Positions 1 to 9,957 are shown, numbered from the stretch's first letter. The stretch is DNA of 64,000 nt from Hippopus hippopus (GCA_946811185.2 OX328112.1:16473215-16537214); one strand, 5' to 3'. Numbers and translations: made by a program. Notes: generated from the sequence alone by a model not told the origin.

Positions 1-68
1 ACACCCTCAAGTGACGCGAGACATTACGTTCACGAGTCTTACGCTCTACCAACTGAGCCATGCGGGCT
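1..68 (-). other. tRNA-like sequence, cut by window edge
   Basis: On the minus strand this reads GCCCGCATGGCTCAGTTGGTAGAGC, with a good RNA polymerase III box A (TGGCTCAGTTGG) and a 4-bp D-stem. The anticodon stem does not pair well and no GGTTCGANNCC box B is visible before the window ends. It could be the head of a tRNA-derived SINE or a decayed tRNA gene. The acceptor stem cannot be checked because the 3' side is outside the window. Confidence 0.4.
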
Positions 69-964
69 CTGTTTACCTTTGGCCTCTACTGGGCCTTTAA
101 GATAACGGAGAACAGCAATGCATATTATAATTGGATCTGACATGAGTTGACATTTGAGATATAATTCTATTAAATGAGTCTAGAAAAAAATGTTATAAGC
201 CGTTTAATAAAATTCTCCCTGAAAAGCCAACGAGTGTCCAGTAAACTTTTTAAATCAAATATTGTATCTGCATTTTAAGAATGATAATTTATGGTGTATC
301 AAAACATAGGCCCACGTAAACATGTGTACTAAAATTTAGATGAAGCCTGTTTGCTTCTATAACAGGTGTGTTCATCACGGACGAAAAATAGTTCTCAACA
401 AAATTTCATTATGATGATAATGCTATTGTTTTGAATCTATAGATAATAAAATTTGCAGTTTTACGTCATCAATTTTGACAGCTAATTTTACAGAGAAATC
501 TGGGTTAGCAATGTTTTACAAATGAGGCACATGATTACTGAGCTTTGACCAAATACAGGACTTCTTGCTTATCTCAAACGTTTATAAGATAGGAAAAATA
601 GTAATGGCTGTACATTATACAGAAGATAAAACTATGTTGTTGTGTGGTAAAATGGCATCCACAAGATTTTGATAATATATTAACAACTTAAACAATTAGA
701 CTGTGGTAAACTTTACCGAGTCATATATATATATATTGAAATTTAGCTTTCTTTAAACCTTCTTTTCATAATTACTTTACAAATGTCTTTTACATGAAGA
801 ATGACATGTTCAAACGCGACCAAAACAAAAATCAAAGTAGAAAAAGGAACCGAGGGTATTCTTGTTTTTCAATGCTGGTAGGTCATATCGTAATCTTTGA
901 CAGCAATCATCAAATTTCTCCTTTTTACCGCAATCTTTTTTTGAAACCATATTATGAAAAATCC
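69..964. other. no gene seen; intron or intergenic DNA
   Basis: AT-rich DNA with a short (TA)n run near 725-739. If the somatomedin-B-like exon at 1258-1787 is spliced leftward, this is part of its first intron. No open frame with splice signals or recognisable domain was found on either strand. Confidence 0.5.
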
Positions 965-1203
965 CATCATTTGAACCAGCTGGTAACCAGAATTTTCTCC
1001 TTTTCCTACAATGTTTTTATCCTTATAAAAACAAATTGCATCATTTGAACCGCCTAGTAATCAGCTACTTCTCCTATTACCACAATGTGTTTTATCATTA
1101 TAAAGAAATATGCCACCATTTAAATCACCTTTAATTTGTCATCTGCAAATGCTCTGAATTTGGTCATGGCTAATATTTTTACGTCTTGTAAAGAGTTGCA
1201 TGA
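965..1203 (-). repeat. decayed TTAA hairpin MITE remnants
   Basis: Carries eroded pieces of the hairpin family: GGTAACCAG followed by TTTCTCCTTTTCC near 980-1008, a second CTTCTCC...ACCACAATG piece near 1068-1087, then TTTGTCATCTGCAAATGC and a final GTAAAGAGTT. It looks like two overlapping copies. The original ends are gone. Confidence 0.55.
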
Positions 1204-1257
1204 CAAACATACGCAAAACGGAGAACGGAGAACGGGTAGAGCACTAGTAAAACTTAC

Positions 1258-1787
1258 CTTACGATACCCTCCACACCGTGACATAATGCACAATGCCTGT
1301 TCTTGTATATCCTTCCGTTACTACCAGAGACTACCGCTAAATCATTCAAAATTGGACTCTGGTTTAATGGTTCCTCACAACGGTTGCTAACTTGATCGTC
1401 CAGTCCAGGCGGACAAAAATCAACAACAAGGTATTGTTGAAAGTCACCATTATTTATATTCTCAATGGTTTCATTCGTTATGACAAGCTCAGAGCAGGTT
1501 GCTGTCTGCAGACCAATGGGCCGCTCATGGCTAACATCCGGGCAACAGTTATCAAACATCCAACATTCCGGGTCACAAGAGCATGGCAAACAACAAGGCA
1601 CAAAGATACCATCTGAGGCGTAAGTTAGAGAGGTGTTCTGTGTACAGAAATTGTTGTATGGGCATGTTGACATCCAGTCGTCCGTATTATTGTCTGTACA
1701 GTGACAGATGACGAGTAATTTCGCCAAAATGAGTATTTCTGTCAGTTTTATAGTAGTCATGCTGCCATCTGAAATCATATATTTCAT
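1258..1787 (-). CDS. somatomedin-B-like secreted/receptor protein, first coding exon
   Basis: Encodes about 176 residues. The start is either the first Met or, more likely, Met10, which begins a hydrophobic signal peptide (about residues 10-29). Residues 42-85 are cysteine-rich and contain CSCDPECWMFDNCCPD, the somatomedin-B pattern (CxCDxxC then DCC/NCC). Near residues 162-172 is YKNRHCALCHGV, a motif I associate from memory with the extracellular parts of expanded molluscan adhesion-type GPCRs and related SMB proteins. The exon ends in AAG|GTAAGT (donor at 1257-1256) with phase 2, so the rest of the gene lies to the left. The receptor identity is inference; the SMB cluster and splice donor are seen directly. 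Confidence 0.72.
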
Positions 1788-1821
1788 TTTTCCGCGACAA
1801 TCGTCGCCATCATCATCATGA

Positions 1822-1900
1822 TCATGATCATCTTCTTCTTCTTCTTCCTTCTTCTTCTTCTTTTTCTTCTTCTTCTTCTTCTTTTTCTTCTTCTTCTTTT
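1822..1900. repeat. (TTC)n microsatellite
   Basis: Imperfect TTC/TTTTTC run just upstream of the SMB-like exon start (opposite strand reads GAA repeats). It follows a short CATCATCATCATGATCATGATCATC stretch and lies in the presumed 5'UTR or promoter of that gene. Confidence 0.85.
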
Positions 1901-1920
1901 AAAATGTCTTCAGAGTTCTG

Positions 1921-2130
1921 CAAGGCTCAGTGATAAAGTGTAGAAGTCGTAATAAGGAGACCCCGGGTTAGAGCCTCATTGCATGTGATGGGTCCTTCAT
2001 TGGAGTGTCCTTGAGCAAGACGCTTTAGAACCTTCGCCTGGTACTTATGAAACCCAGGACATACATGAAAACGCGAGTTATAGCCGTGATATGACTGAAA
2101 CAATGTTGAAAGCGGCGTAAAACACCATTT
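1921..2130 (+). repeat. tRNA-derived SINE with mollusc-type tail
   Basis: The head GGCTCAGTGATAAAG resembles box A and CCGGGTTAGAGCC resembles box B of a tRNA. The body contains GGAGTGTCCTTGAGCAAGACGCTT and the tail reads ATGACTGAAACAATGTTGAAAGCGGCGTAAAACACC. Two similar SINEs lie at 18998-19215 and 55162-55384. The element abuts the next MITE exactly. Confidence 0.75.
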
Positions 2131-2393
2131 GGCTTGCAACACGCGAAAAGGGACATTCGGACATTTGCGTAAAGTGTCGTCTCGGATCAGCCTGCGCAGT
2201 CTGCGCAGGCTAATCCGAGACGGCACTTTACGACTACATTAGATTTTGTGCTACAGTAGACTTGCGCAAAACAGAAAATTAAATAAAAACGGAAAGTGCC
2301 GTCTCGGATTAGCCTGCGCGGACTGCGCAGGCTGATCCGAGATGACACTTTACGCAAATGTCCGAATGCCCCTTTTCGCGTGTTGCAAGCCAT
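2130..2393 (+). mobile_element. MITE with long TIRs (GCAACACGCG family), copy 1
   Basis: The ends are inverted repeats: TGGCTTGCAACACGCGAAAA on the left and its complement on the right, continuing inward through ATTTGCGTAAAGTGTCGTCTCGG for about 70 bp. Each arm also carries a CAGCCTGCGCAG hairpin. Only about 80 bp in the middle is asymmetric. No coding capacity. A second copy at 32093-32354 has the middle inverted. Confidence 0.8.
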
Positions 2394-2935
2394 TTAATCA
2401 ATCAATGAGTTATCAATGTTTTCAGAGTTGTATTAGGAACGTCAAAGTGACACACAGTCCGTCATTAACATTTTTTTTTTGTGCGTGTGTGAAAAGAAAT
2501 ACAGAAAAATTTACATGTACATGTACCTGCATTCTGACTAAAATACAATAAAGCATTGCTTACTGTGATTTATTCTGATCAGACGCTATAAAAGATCATC
2601 AAAAAGACAGAAAATCTACATGTATTTTTTAACAAAATATCTAAATAGCTTCGCTTCCACTGATCATTAAGAATGCAAATATAAAGACGAAAATAACACG
2701 AAACGTCTACAGTAATGGGCTAATTTCAGGTACAAACAAGAAAAAGAACAAAGAGATGTTTTTTACTTACTTAGGTATAGAAAAAGCCAGTTCGCATTGT
2801 AACTGAAAGGAATCACGAACATCTAGTCGGAACAATGTTACAATTGTTTATACTGCTGCAATCGGATCTGGCCACACAAAACACTTTTTTGACCCTATAA
2901 GCGGTAAGCACAACTTTGGTTGCGTTTTCAAGACG
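2394..2935. other. no gene seen
   Basis: AT-rich sequence with a T9 run near 2470 and a short TACATGTACATGTACC palindromic stretch near 2512-2528. No domain-bearing open frame or recognised repeat. Confidence 0.5.
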
Positions 2936-3031
2936 ATGTGGATCGAGATCAGAATGCCCATTGCGGACAGTGTGGATCAAGATCAGACTGTACAGAACGT
3001 GCAGTCTGGTCTTGGATCCAGACATTCCGCG
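2936..3031. repeat. GATCAAGATCAGACTGCAC hairpin fragment
   Basis: Two diverged copies of the motif GGATCAAGATCAGACTG face a reversed CAGTCTGGTCTTGGATCC around CAGAACGTG, giving an imperfect hairpin next to GCGGACAGTGTGG. Same core as in the longer TTAA elements at 20570-20770 and 53083-53299. Confidence 0.65.
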
Positions 3032-3212
3032 CGTCGTCACATATTCTGCCGAATACATGTTTGAAAGTGCAATGTTACTGTCTGTTTTCCTGATTAAGAA
3101 AATCCATTTTATTCATTTATCGCTTTCACCAAACTACAGTATTCTAGACTGGTCTAAGTAGATAGCATTCGCAGAATACAAAATAACTATTGCTTTAATG
3201 ATAGGACTATGG

Positions 3213-4048
3213 CAGGGTAGAAAACATTGTCAAAAAAGGACCGGCATTTTCTCATTTTTTCCACAATATTTTCCAAAACCCCTTCTATTGGGGTCGTTTA
3301 AACTCGGGATTGTTTGGTAAAGGGTCAAAGGAGTAATGGTTTTTACGCTGACGCAATAACCCTCTACCACACAATGCCTTGTTTAAAGTCATGGAGGAAA
3401 AACACTTATGAGAACATTTAGGGATAAGGAGAAAATGCTGGGTACCTTATTAAAGACAAATCCCATCATTTGAGCCAACTCTTATATGTCGTCTGCAAAT
3501 GGTTTCATTTTGGAGTAGTCTAATATTTTTTCGATTGGTGAAGCGTTAAAGGTTTTACACTGACGTAGTAACGGTCATATTGCATGAAAACGCTAAAATA
3601 ATTCTTATCCAGATTACAAAATTTTAGACATGTTTTTTGGACGACAAATATAATTTGCTTAAATGATTGGATTTGTCTTTAAAATGATAACTTAAACCTA
3701 GTGAGAATAAGAAACAATGCTACCAGTAATCTGCATTTTCTCCTTTTCCCTAAATGTTTTTGGAACTCGTCATCGTCATGAAAAACATAAAACCGTTTGC
3801 TTAAGAAAATTATATTATCATTTTCACACAATGTTTTCTACCTGTTGAAAGTGAAATCCTAATGTTTGGACGACCCAGTGCGAAAACGCTCTTGAAAATA
3901 TTGTCAAAATCATCTGTACATTTTTAATTTGTCGTCTGCAAATGGTTTGAATCTATATTTTGTCATCTGGTAAAGAGTTTGTTAAGGCGAGTCTTTCCTC
4001 GATTTATCACTATTCGAGATTGTTGTTGAAATTGTTAGATGTCAGTGT
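3213..4048. repeat. cluster of decayed TTAA hairpin MITEs
   Basis: At least three eroded copies: about 3213-3329 (plus orientation, ending GGGATTGTTTGGTAAAGGG), 3360-3556 (minus orientation, CCCTCTACCACACAATGCC ... AAGCGTTAAAGG) and 3700-3985 (AGACATG..., CATTTTCTCC, TTTGTCGTCTGCAAATGG). The central hairpins are incomplete, so these are old copies. No gene seen. Confidence 0.65.
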
Positions 4049-4275
4049 AAACTTTTACCAAACAATGCCGAGTTTTAACGACCCTCAAAGAAAAAGGCTT
4101 TTGAAATAATTGTGGGAAATGGAGAAAATACTGTTAACCAGTATTTTCTCCTTTTCCCACAATGTTTTCTACTCTATCAAAGACAGAAGTCATCAATTAA
4201 GCTACATTAATTTGTCGCCTGCATATGCCCATAATTTGGTTGAGTTTGAAATTCAGTCGTTTGGTAAAGAGTTAA
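4049..4275 (-). mobile_element. TTAA hairpin MITE, full length
   Basis: Starts near ACTTTTACCAAACAATGCC and ends GGTAAAGAGTTAA. The centre is a hairpin, AATTGTGGGAAATGGAGAAAATACTG facing CAGTATTTTCTCCTTTTCCCACAATG. Contains the family internal block TTTGTCGCCTGCATATGC. No coding capacity. Confidence 0.78.
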
Positions 4276-4439
4276 ACCTTTATAAAACAACACCAAGTTT
4301 TAATGACCCTAAAGAAGAAGGCTTTTGAAAACGTGTGCAGGAAATAATGTCCTAACTCTAGGCCAGACAACATAATCTTAAACTTTTTCGATTTGAAAGC
4401 TTTTCTAGATGACAAATATATTGTGACTTAAAAATAGAA

Positions 4440-4563
4440 AATCTTCCCTAGAATGGTAAAAAGAAAAAGGTCGGAATAGGAGAAAATGCTGTTGACCTGT
4501 ATTCTGTCCTTTTTCCACAATGTTTCAAAAGCTTTTTTAATCAGGATCGCAAAGGGTTAAAAG
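4440..4563 (+). repeat. TTAA hairpin MITE, 3' part
   Basis: AGAATGGTAAAAAG, GGAGAAAATGCTGTTGACC, TGTCCTTTTTCCACAATGTTTC and a terminal AAAGGGTTAAA match the second half of the family. The left end is missing. Confidence 0.6.
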
Positions 4564-5346
4564 TGAATAGAAAGTACGCGTGTCCAATTGTACATGTGCT
4601 TCGCCCACAGCACTTTGTAATTATTTCGAAGGAATTGCAATTTGACAAATAAATTATGTAAAACACAGTCACGAGCACGTTTTTTTTAAAAAAAATCTTA
4701 TCATATCATATTTTACCCACAGGCCGGTATAATCATTTCGGAGAAATTGCAATTAAAGAAATAAATCGTGTACGACACAGTGTGATATGTTACTTATCTA
4801 TCATAACATAGTACTTGGAGAATTATCAGATTTGTTCGACACGAGTTTCCGGGTGTTGTTTGTATGCTATCATTACTTAAAGATCTTGTGATTAAAATTT
4901 TGATAGAAAAGATAAAAATCTGGCATACGTCTATGGTTAACTTTCATATAAATATGGATGAGAATTCTGTATCAAATCACTGTCAACTGACTTACTCTTC
5001 TATTGACATCTATAGTGGCAAAAGCGGACTTTATACAGTTCTGGCATATTTTACAACTCAACATCTAGTGACGAAAAACAAAAAGCAACCGAATTTGATT
5101 TCTAACTTGATATACTTTGAACAACAGAGCGCTTGAGACTCAGAGTAAGTCTTTATATTCAGATTTTCAAATTAGAAAAAAAAAAAGAATCATTTTCCAA
5201 CGGGTTTTGTTTTTAGTGGCAGAAGTACTTAAACTGCGATCGAAAAATATAATTGTGGAAATAAGTTATTCACTGTTATTTTGTATGAGAAGTCTCTATT
5301 AAACAGAAACCTTTTCAACATGTCAGAATGTTGAATGGTATTTTGT
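4564..5346. other. no gene seen; one diverged local duplication
   Basis: Two related stretches, about 4618-4680 and 4733-4790, both read TTTCG(A)AG(A)AATTGCAATT followed by AAATAAAT...GTA(AA/CG)ACACAGT, an old tandem duplication about 115 bp apart. The open frame at 4864-5136 has no domain or codon pattern I recognise. Confidence 0.5.
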
Positions 5347-5569
5347 TTAACCCTTTACCAAACGATTCCGTGTTTTTATAACCGTACGCAAGATGGCCTC
5401 TGAAAAAATTGTTGGAAAAAGAGAAAATGCTGGTGTGGTCAGCATTTTTTCTTTTTCCAACAACATTTTGAACCCTTTCAAAACTCCTATTATTTTAGCC
5501 ACATTTATGATCTGTACATACTTTACTCTCTGGACAAGTCTAAAATTTTGCCATTGGGTTTAGAGTTAA
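5347..5569 (-). mobile_element. TTAA hairpin MITE
   Basis: Bounded by TTAACCCTTTACCAAACGAT and TTTAGAGTTAA. Central inverted repeat TTGTTGGAAAAAGAGAAAATGCTG against CAGCATTTTTTCTTTTTCCAACAA. Confidence 0.78.
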
Positions 5570-5757
5570 GGAATGAAATATTTTACTTGGAATTTTAGTG
5601 AATATGCAATAATCAGAGAAATTTTAAGAACTGACATAAACTGTCATATTTTTAGAAGGTAGCGTAGATCTGGCAGAGGTTTATATTGCTTATACAGTTA
5701 GAACTGCTCCCTTATTTGTATGGCTTAAAATTTCTCTGATACTCAGATTATTGCAGG

Positions 5758-5822
5758 ATGACCAGGGTCGATACGTTAAGCAGATGCATTAAGCCCCCAT
5801 TTCACAGAGCATGGCACACATG
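5758..5822 (+). repeat. 3' end of a GAGCCATG MITE
   Basis: Reads GACCAGGGTCGATACGTTAAGCAGATGCATTAAGCCCCC and CACAGAGCATGGCAC, the right end of the GAGCCATG family. The left three quarters are absent. Confidence 0.7.
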
Positions 5823-5924
5823 TTTATTAATGTATCCTTTAATGACTTTGTATTTTTTTATTACAAAAAGTGATTCTCGATGATGCAAATCAACTAATGA
5901 TTCTAACTAACTTACGAAAGGATA

Positions 5925-6070
5925 AAACACATTGCGAGAAAATGAGAAAATGCCGATTACCAGCACTTTCCACTTTCCACACATCGTTTTCAAATGTCTT
6001 CCTCGTCAGGACCATGAATACATTGGATCATTTGGTATAAGTTCAATATTTTCTACATTGTATTCTAAAA
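5925..6070 (+). repeat. decayed hairpin MITE fragment upstream of the RASSF-like exon
   Basis: Contains GAGAAAATGCCGATTACCAGCA and CGTTTTCAAATGTCTTCCTCGTCAGGACC, matching the hairpin and right flank of the TTAA family with many changes. Confidence 0.55.
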
Positions 6071-6097
6071 CATTCAATGCACAACAATCTAAAGTTC

Positions 6098-6119
6098 ATT
6101 TATCCTTTTTTTTTTCCAG
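6098..6119 (+). promoter_or_regulatory. candidate splice acceptor before the RASSF-like exon
   Basis: A pyrimidine tract with ten consecutive T, then CCAG, ends immediately before the ATG at 6120. A real acceptor would make 6120 the first base of an exon rather than of the transcript. Confidence 0.6.
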
Positions 6120-7241
6120 ATGAAGATCAGACATCTTGGAAAGACCGGAATTGACGTCAGTTTCAGAAAGCAGACGTTCAAGCTCTACGTGTCTAAATAC
6201 TCCACGTGCGATGACGTCATACAATCAGTTCTATCCAAACAACCGAACTATGACGCCAAGGCAAGTACTTTGGCTGTATTTGAGCGTAGCGGAGGAATAG
6301 AAAGAATGTTAGGTGGCAGCACACGAGTACTGAAAATAGTTCGTTCATGGGGATGTGAAGGGTCAGAGTTTGAACTCGTCGTTAACAGGAAGTCTATAGC
6401 CCTTGAACTTAAAAAGGAGTTCCGGAAGTCAACCGGAAATGACGAATATTTCATAGATGGAGTTTATAAGAAACGTTTCCTAAAGAAAAACACGAGGATA
6501 AACGATTTTGATATATCGACATTTCTGGAGCCAGAACCGCCCAAAATGGGTCAGTGTAACGGTGCAGTAAATCTTATATCGGAAAAACAAAGCCGTCTCA
6601 ACTTAAATGACAAGAAGATTGGCAAAAATGCTCTACTCTCAAGATACTTTAGTGACGTCATAATTCACAACCAGAAGACGAAATATCTACCAAAGAGAAG
6701 GAATGGTGACGGCTCAGAAAATCCAGTGACAGAGGTATCACGTGACTCGGTAGACGGGTTATCAAATTCCGGCTTACTAGAAGCTTGCAGAAAATCATGG
6801 CAGCTTCATAGTGATACGGACGACGATACTGATGATGACAGTATTGGGGAAGACGATGATGACTACGTGACTGACAACGAATTTTCCTTCGATGTTTTTA
6901 ATGCAACTGAAGAGAATATAAACGAGTTGGACATTGCTTTTGTGAAACCTTACACAGACTCGGACACCGATGAAGGAATTGACGTCACAAGTGTGAACTC
7001 TAGAGATTTAAATACTGCATTTGTAGGCGATTTTCCTGCTACATTGGAAGATGATTTTGACAGTGAAGATTCTCTATCAAATACTTCGTATGAAAGTTCT
7101 TGTTTGTCGGTCGGCTTGGAGCGCCGAAATTGCATTCGTGATAAAAGCGGTTTTGTGAAAAGAATGTTCAAAAAGAAAGACAAACAATCTGAAGACGAGG
7201 CGATGGAAAGTTTCATGGAATCTAGACTAGACTCTTTTTAA
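6120..7241 (+). CDS. RASSF9/10-like Ras-association domain protein
   Basis: Uninterrupted frame of 373 residues. Residues about 10-92 look like the ubiquitin-fold RA domain of N-terminal RASSF proteins: CDDVIQSVL, then AVFERSGGIERMLGGSTRVL and KIVRSWG correspond to the DVIQALL, IEKWRGSERVLPPLTRIL and LWKAWG blocks of RASSF9/10, as I remember them. A basic stretch KKRFLKKNTRI (117-127) follows, as in the family. The C-terminal half is acidic (Asp-rich 231-258) and ends with a basic KRMFKKKDK patch; I see no clear coiled coil. The ATG directly follows T10CCAG, a strong splice acceptor, so a 5' exon, coding or not, may precede it. RA proteins bind small GTPases; the partner is unknown. Confidence 0.75.
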   Translation: MKIRHLGKTGIDVSFRKQTFKLYVSKYSTCDDVIQSVLSKQPNYDAKASTLAVFERSGGIERMLGGSTRVLKIVRSWGCEGSEFELVVNRKSIALELKKEFRKSTGNDEYFIDGVYKKRFLKKNTRINDFDISTFLEPEPPKMGQCNGAVNLISEKQSRLNLNDKKIGKNALLSRYFSDVIIHNQKTKYLPKRRNGDGSENPVTEVSRDSVDGLSNSGLLEACRKSWQLHSDTDDDTDDDSIGEDDDDYVTDNEFSFDVFNATEENINELDIAFVKPYTDSDTDEGIDVTSVNSRDLNTAFVGDFPATLEDDFDSEDSLSNTSYESSCLSVGLERRNCIRDKSGFVKRMFKKKDKQSEDEAMESFMESRLDSF

Positions 7242-7294
7242 CCCTTCACACACAAAAAATGCAACCCTTTTACGACCCTAAAGAAAAAGACTTT

Positions 7295-7295
7295 T

Positions 7296-7333
<38 letters not shown>
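7295..7333. repeat. (GA)n microsatellite
   Basis: About 19 GA units, 54 bases after the RASSF-like stop codon, probably in its 3'UTR. Flanked by TTTACGACCCTAAAGAAAAAGACTTTTGAA before it and CAGGGTCATTAAAACTCAGG after it. These are opposite-facing MITE flanks, so the run may have grown in the centre of a hairpin MITE (about 7240-7402). Confidence 0.85.
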
Positions 7334-7337
<4 letters not shown>

Positions 7338-7696
7338 AAAAGGTCTTATCTTCACTATCAGGGTCATTAAAACTCAGGTCGGGATTGTCTGGTTAAAGGT
7401 TTTTGGCATTTGAGATGTTAGAATACCCGTAAAGTCATGGCCCGGGGCCAGTGTTCTTTTTTAATCAAAAATCTTGAATTATTTTAAAAAAATTACAAGC
7501 GATGATATATATATATGTTTGATGTGAACAAGCCTGTTTGGCTGTAGGATATTCGATCTGTAATAATCAGATCGATTTGATTTTTATCTACTTGTCTTTT
7601 GATAGATACTATTTCAATGTGCTATGTTGTGAAATAAATTTTTCACAAAAAAACAATAACAAATATTTTTTTTTTTTAATAATACTTTACTGTTTA

Positions 7697-7929
7697 ATGA
7701 ACCCTTTATGAAACAGCCTCGTGCTTTAACGACCCTGTTGAAGAGGGCTTTGAAAACATTGTGGAAAAGGAGAAAATGCTGGTTATTAGCATTTTCATCT
7801 ATTCCCACAGTGTTTTCTATCCTTCAAAATAATAAATAAATTTGAAATTCTGAGTCAAATTTATTTTGTCGTCTGAAAATGCTTTGAATTTAGATAGGTG
7901 TAAATTTTTATTGTTTCGTAAAGAATTAA
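7697..7929 (-). mobile_element. TTAA hairpin MITE, left member of a tandem pair
   Basis: Starts TGAACCCTTTATGAAACAGCC and ends CGTAAAGAATTAA. Central hairpin AACATTGTGGAAAAGGAGAAAATGC against GCATTTTCATC...CCCACAGTG. Its terminal TTAA (7926-7929) is the first TTAA of the next copy. Confidence 0.75.
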
Positions 7930-8147
7930 CCCTTTACCACACAATCCGACTTTTTAACGACCATGCAGAAGATGCCTTTTGAAAACATTGTAGGAAAAGG
8001 AGAAAATGCTGGTAACTAGCATTTTCTCCTTTTCCAACATTGTTTTCTGGCCAGTCAGAGCCAAATCTCATCGTTTGAGTTATATTTTATTTCTCGTCTG
8101 CAATTGCTTTGAATTTGGACAAGTCTAAAATTTTATCGTTTGGTTAA
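7926..8147 (-). mobile_element. TTAA hairpin MITE, right member of a tandem pair
   Basis: TTAACCCTTTACCACACAAT ... CGTTTGGTTAA, sharing one TTAA with the copy to its left. Hairpin AAAACATTGTAGGAAAAGG with GCTGGTAACTAGC at the centre. Confidence 0.8.
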
Positions 8148-8634
8148 CAATCAGGAGGTCTAAATTTACCAGCCGTTATTTAAGGCCTTCTAATTCTAAC
8201 TCACAGATAAGACTTTCCTACCTTTAGACTTTGAAATAAATGGCGTGCTACGTTTCCAAACTGTATAAAAGTCCCACACAAGGCAACGTCAAAGACGTTT
8301 GAGCTAGTATACATGTATCTCACAGAGTATCGGGCAGTTTTGAACAAAGCTCAGAAGGCTCATTTTAGAGCAGTCTTATCCGATCTACACTGTCGTCAAT
8401 GCACAGAAAATATCCAAGAGAGTATAAGGTTCAGTCAGTAATATGTCAACATGTAAGGTCTAAAATTGTATACACATAAGTTGAGTGTAAATAATAAAAG
8501 TACAAGTTAGAAATAATGGAACTACCGGCTTTACGAAGTAAGAAAACTTTACTTTTTTTCACATAATTATAATGTATTACTGCACTTTCCCTTTTCCAGC
8601 ATTTTGTTCTCTTTGTCTAGAGAAAGGGTTAGGT
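8148..8634. other. no gene seen
   Basis: AT-rich DNA without a recognisable domain or repeat. A phase-1 mini-frame ATGGAACTACC...CGAA|GTAAGA near 8516-8546 has the form of a tiny first exon, but nothing links it to the gene at 12200 onward. Confidence 0.4.
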
Positions 8635-8936
8635 TGATTGGTCGATTGTATGGTGTTTAATTAACGCCGTTTTCAACATTATTTCATTTACATCGCGGCG
8701 GCCAGTGCACCTACCCATGCTTTCCTGGAGTCTCTTTTACCAGTACTCCGCACAATTTTCTTTCCAAGCCACTGGCTGCTTTCCCACATAACCATCGTCG
8801 AGACAATGAAGGAAGGGGTTAGGCCAAACGCAGTTATAACGGGGTCAAATGGCCTCGGTACATTTGTCGCTACAGCCTGTATTAAAGGCACAGTATAGCG
8901 GCCAAATGTAAACAAAGCGGATGTTAAAATGTATTT
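8635..8936 (-). repeat. SINE-tail repeat family, reverse copy
   Basis: Reads GGTGTTTAATTAACGCCG, TTTTCAACATTATTTCATTT, GCGGCGGCCAGTGCACCTA, TTTCCTGGAGTCTCTTTTACCAG, CCACTGGCTGCTTTCCCACA. Other copies are at 21807-22038, 33030-33260, 39226-39520 and 62325-62570. On the minus strand it ends in the same TGAAATAATGTTGAAA...CGTTAAACACC tail as the tRNA-headed SINEs. An 85-codon frame on the minus strand lies wholly in the repeat and is not a gene. Confidence 0.7.
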
Positions 8937-9199
8937 GAGCCACACTCTGGCAAAAGGGGGCTTGATGCATCTCCGTGATCCATTATACCCAGGAAGTCAT
9001 CACATAATTAGGGATCTATAAAATCCACTTAGTCTGAATGAACTGACTGAATCTGGAGGAAGAGTGGTCCTTGGACATACAGAAAATTGACCATTAGCGA
9101 AAAGTTTCGGCCCAGGTCAGCCTGCGGGGACTGCACAGGCTGACCTGGGTCGATACTTTTCGCAGATGCATTAAGCCCCCTTTTCACAGAGCATGGCTC
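8937..9199 (+). mobile_element. GAGCCATG-ended MITE, full length
   Basis: Imperfect terminal inverted repeats of about 35 bp: GAGCCACACTCTGGCAAAAG GGGGCTTGATGCATCT on the left against AGATGCATTAAGCCCCC... ACAGAGCATGGCTC on the right. Internal hairpin CCAGGTCAGCCTGCGGG / CACAGGCTGACCTGGG, and the GGTCCTTGGACATACAGAAA block typical of the family. Non-coding. Confidence 0.82.
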
Positions 9200-9204
9200 A
9201 TTTA

Positions 9205-9495
9205 CATTTAAATCATACCATTTAGAAATAGGGAATTTATTGTGAAGATGACAATCTATTATTGTATGGTCGGTCCAAGTGTTAGTCGCAGGCAGAAAAA
9301 AGAATTTCATACCTATGTTAAAAGTTGCCAGGTCGCTCTATCTTTTGTTTACTTTTTACCTGATTTTCAAATTCATTTTTCTGCAAGCGACTAACACTTG
9401 GACCAAGCACTTAATGTCAGAGTCTCATCTTGACAATATTTTCCATACTTTTAAATGGCATAATTTTAATTTGAATATTTGAATGCATTTTAACA
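9205..9495. mobile_element. palindromic MITE (TTAGTCGC family), copy 1
   Basis: The two halves are an imperfect inverted repeat: CATACCATTTAGAAATAGGG ... TCCAAGTGTTAGTCGCAGGCAGAAAAAAG against TTTTTCTGCAAGCGACTAACACTTGGACC ... CTTTTAAATGGCATAA. A second copy is at 37575-37865. No coding capacity. Confidence 0.78.
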
Positions 9496-9566
9496 CCTGA
9501 ATTGTTTTTTTTTTCCCGTTATTGGGTCTTTAATCAATCAGCAACGGGATACTCAAAATATGCTTG

Positions 9567-9788
9567 CTTAGCCCTTCACTACACAATCTCTAGTTTTAAC
9601 GACCCCGAAAAAAGAGCCATATGAAAACATTGTGGGATAAGGAGAAAACGCTAGTAACCAGCATTTTCTCTTTTTCTCACAATGTTTTCTACTCTTTCAA
9701 AGGAAATTTCGGTTTTTGAATCACATTTATTTTGTCGTCTGCAAACGCTTTCAATTTGAACACGTCTACAATTTTGCTGACTGGTTAA
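9567..9788 (-). mobile_element. TTAA hairpin MITE, left member of a tandem pair
   Basis: Begins CTTAGCCCTTCACTACACAATC and ends CTGGTTAA at 9788. Hairpin AACATTGTGGGATAAGGAGAAAACGC with GCATTTTCTCTTTTTCTCACAATG. Confidence 0.75.
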
Positions 9789-9957
9789 CTCTTTACGACA
9801 CCATCCCGAATTTAGCATCATCAACTGGAGAAGGCTTTTGAGAACACTGTGGGACAAGGAGAAAATGCTAGTTGTCTTTCCCACAACGATTTCTACCCTT
9901 TTATTAGCAAATTCCATGATTCGAGTCACATTTATTTTGATTTCTGCAATCCCAAAC
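9785..9957 (-). mobile_element. TTAA hairpin MITE, right member, truncated
   Basis: Uses TTAA at 9785-9788 as its start (TTAACTCTTTACGACACCATCC). Half of the hairpin's right arm is deleted (AATGCTAGTTGTCTTTCCCACAACG) and the far end is lost after TTTCTGCAATCCC. Confidence 0.7.

Noticed and set aside
6248..6454. Minus-strand frames within 6248-7216
   Set aside because: Shadows of the RASSF-like coding exon.
8688..8945. 85-codon minus-strand frame resembling a small membrane protein
   Set aside because: It lies wholly inside a SINE-tail repeat with several other copies that do not keep the frame.
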